Assembly: GCA_014239225.1 (NCBI GenBank)
Contig: JAAZZI010000010.1
Location: forward strand, 1-15,038
Length of the DNA: 15,038 nucleotides
Direction of reading: 5' to 3'
Origin: Gammaproteobacteria bacterium
Lineage (GTDB): Bacteria; Pseudomonadota; Gammaproteobacteria; Eutrophobiales; Eutrophobiaceae
A model generated the notes under the pieces. That model did no database searches. It saw nothing but the letters and a program-made list of their open reading frames with translations, and had not been told where the DNA came from. The position numbers were made by a program, and so were the translations under genes. This document shows, piece by piece, positions 14,745-15,038 of the stretch (position 1 is its first letter; each line of letters opens with the position of its first letter).

Positions 14745-14925
14745 CGAACATAATACGTACAAAAAACATGAAATTTAATAGAATATCTATAAAAAACAAT
14801 GAGTTACATAATGAACCCCAAATTTACAAATATAGAGCACTTTATTAACTAATACAGGAAAGTTATTATTAAAATTATAAAAGTAGCTTAAATCGAATAT
14901 TTAGAGTGAAAGGGTGTTTTGATAT

Positions 14926-14963
14926 AAAAAAAGACCCTTTTCTACAATACTAGAGCTTTTTTT
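14926..14963. terminator. Probable bidirectional Rho-independent terminator
   Basis: Seven A (14926-14932) and seven T (14957-14963) flank a short G/C-containing stem: GACCC on the left pairs imperfectly with GAGC on the right. Read on either strand the structure ends in a run of seven T. On the minus strand it begins 3 bases after the stop codon of the partial gene entering from the right, which fits a terminator for that gene. An overlapping alternative hairpin pairs AAAGGGT (14909-14915) with ACCCTTT (14934-14940). Confidence 0.5.
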
Positions 14964-14965
14964 AC

Positions 14966-15038
14966 TTAATCTTTAACTCTTCTCTTAACAAACTTACCAG
15001 TTGTCCTATATTTTTGACTTGGACTTTTTGGACTTTCA
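14966..15038 (-). CDS. 3' end of an unidentified gene, cut by the window edge
   Basis: The minus strand is open from the right edge for 24 codons to a TAA at 14966-14968. The visible tail is basic, begins with a Ser-Pro-Lys-Ser-Pro-type stretch and ends GKFVKRRVKD. A terminator-like structure follows within 3 bases, which is the main reason to believe it is coding. The sequence is too short to name a family. The Ser/Pro/Lys repeats suggest a flexible or nucleic-acid-binding C-terminus, but that is inference. Confidence 0.35.
   Translation of the reverse strand, partial: ESPKSPSQKYRTTGKFVKRRVKD

Larger units (their letters stand above)
14595..14965. other. AT-rich non-coding region upstream of eamA
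   Basis: These 371 bases lie between the eamA start and the stop of a gene entering from the right. They are very AT-rich with frequent stops in all frames. The longest start-to-stop frame noticed is 26 codons (14768-14848, +), with no ribosome binding site. The region contains the inverted repeat, promoter-like and terminator elements listed separately. No tRNA, coding remnant or insertion-sequence end was recognised. Confidence 0.6.

Noticed and set aside
14768..14848. 26-codon + strand frame in the right intergenic region
   Set aside because: It has no Shine-Dalgarno site and no recognisable motif. It is short enough to arise by chance and is only mentioned as part of the possible small transcript.

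Overview
The window looks like chromosomal DNA from an AT-rich gammaproteobacterium (roughly 35-40% G+C by eye in the ribosomal genes, lower at the right end). The evidence is the gene order, an RpoA very close to the enterobacterial form, a zinc-free 101-residue S14, an L18 ending in a gammaproteobacterial-type tail, and an L2 and SecY resembling those of Legionellales/Coxiella-type bacteria. The Legionellales placement is an impression from protein sequence, not a computed result.

Positions 9-11489 (+ strand) hold an almost gapless run of 24 genes forming the lower S10, spc and alpha ribosomal clusters: rplB, rpsS, rplV, rpsC, rplP, rpmC, rpsQ | rplN, rplX, rplE, rpsN, rpsH, rplF, rplR, rpsE, rpmD, rplO, secY, rpmJ | rpsM, rpsK, rpsD, rpoA, rplQ. 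Gaps are at most about 30 bases and several genes overlap, so the block reads as one or a few long transcripts making ribosomal proteins, the SecY translocon channel and the RNA polymerase alpha subunit. The 37-codon rpmJ (8507-8620) is present. Only 30 bases separate rpmJ from rpsM, so an E. coli-style alpha-operon leader has no room.

Positions 11509-14594 (- strand, convergent with rplQ) hold gatB (intact), then only the C-terminal half of gatA, then a complete EamA-family transporter gene exactly where the catalytic half of gatA (and possibly gatC) would be expected. This broken GatCAB operon is the most notable feature: gatB and the gatA remnant are open and well conserved, but the Lys-Ser-Ser amidase centre is absent from the window.

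Positions 14595-15038 are mostly very AT-rich and non-coding. They hold a perfect 10-bp inverted repeat upstream of eamA, a plausible sigma70-like promoter on the + strand, a bidirectional-looking terminator, and at the right edge the probable last 24 codons of an unidentified minus-strand gene. No rRNA, tRNA, CRISPR array or insertion sequence was recognised.
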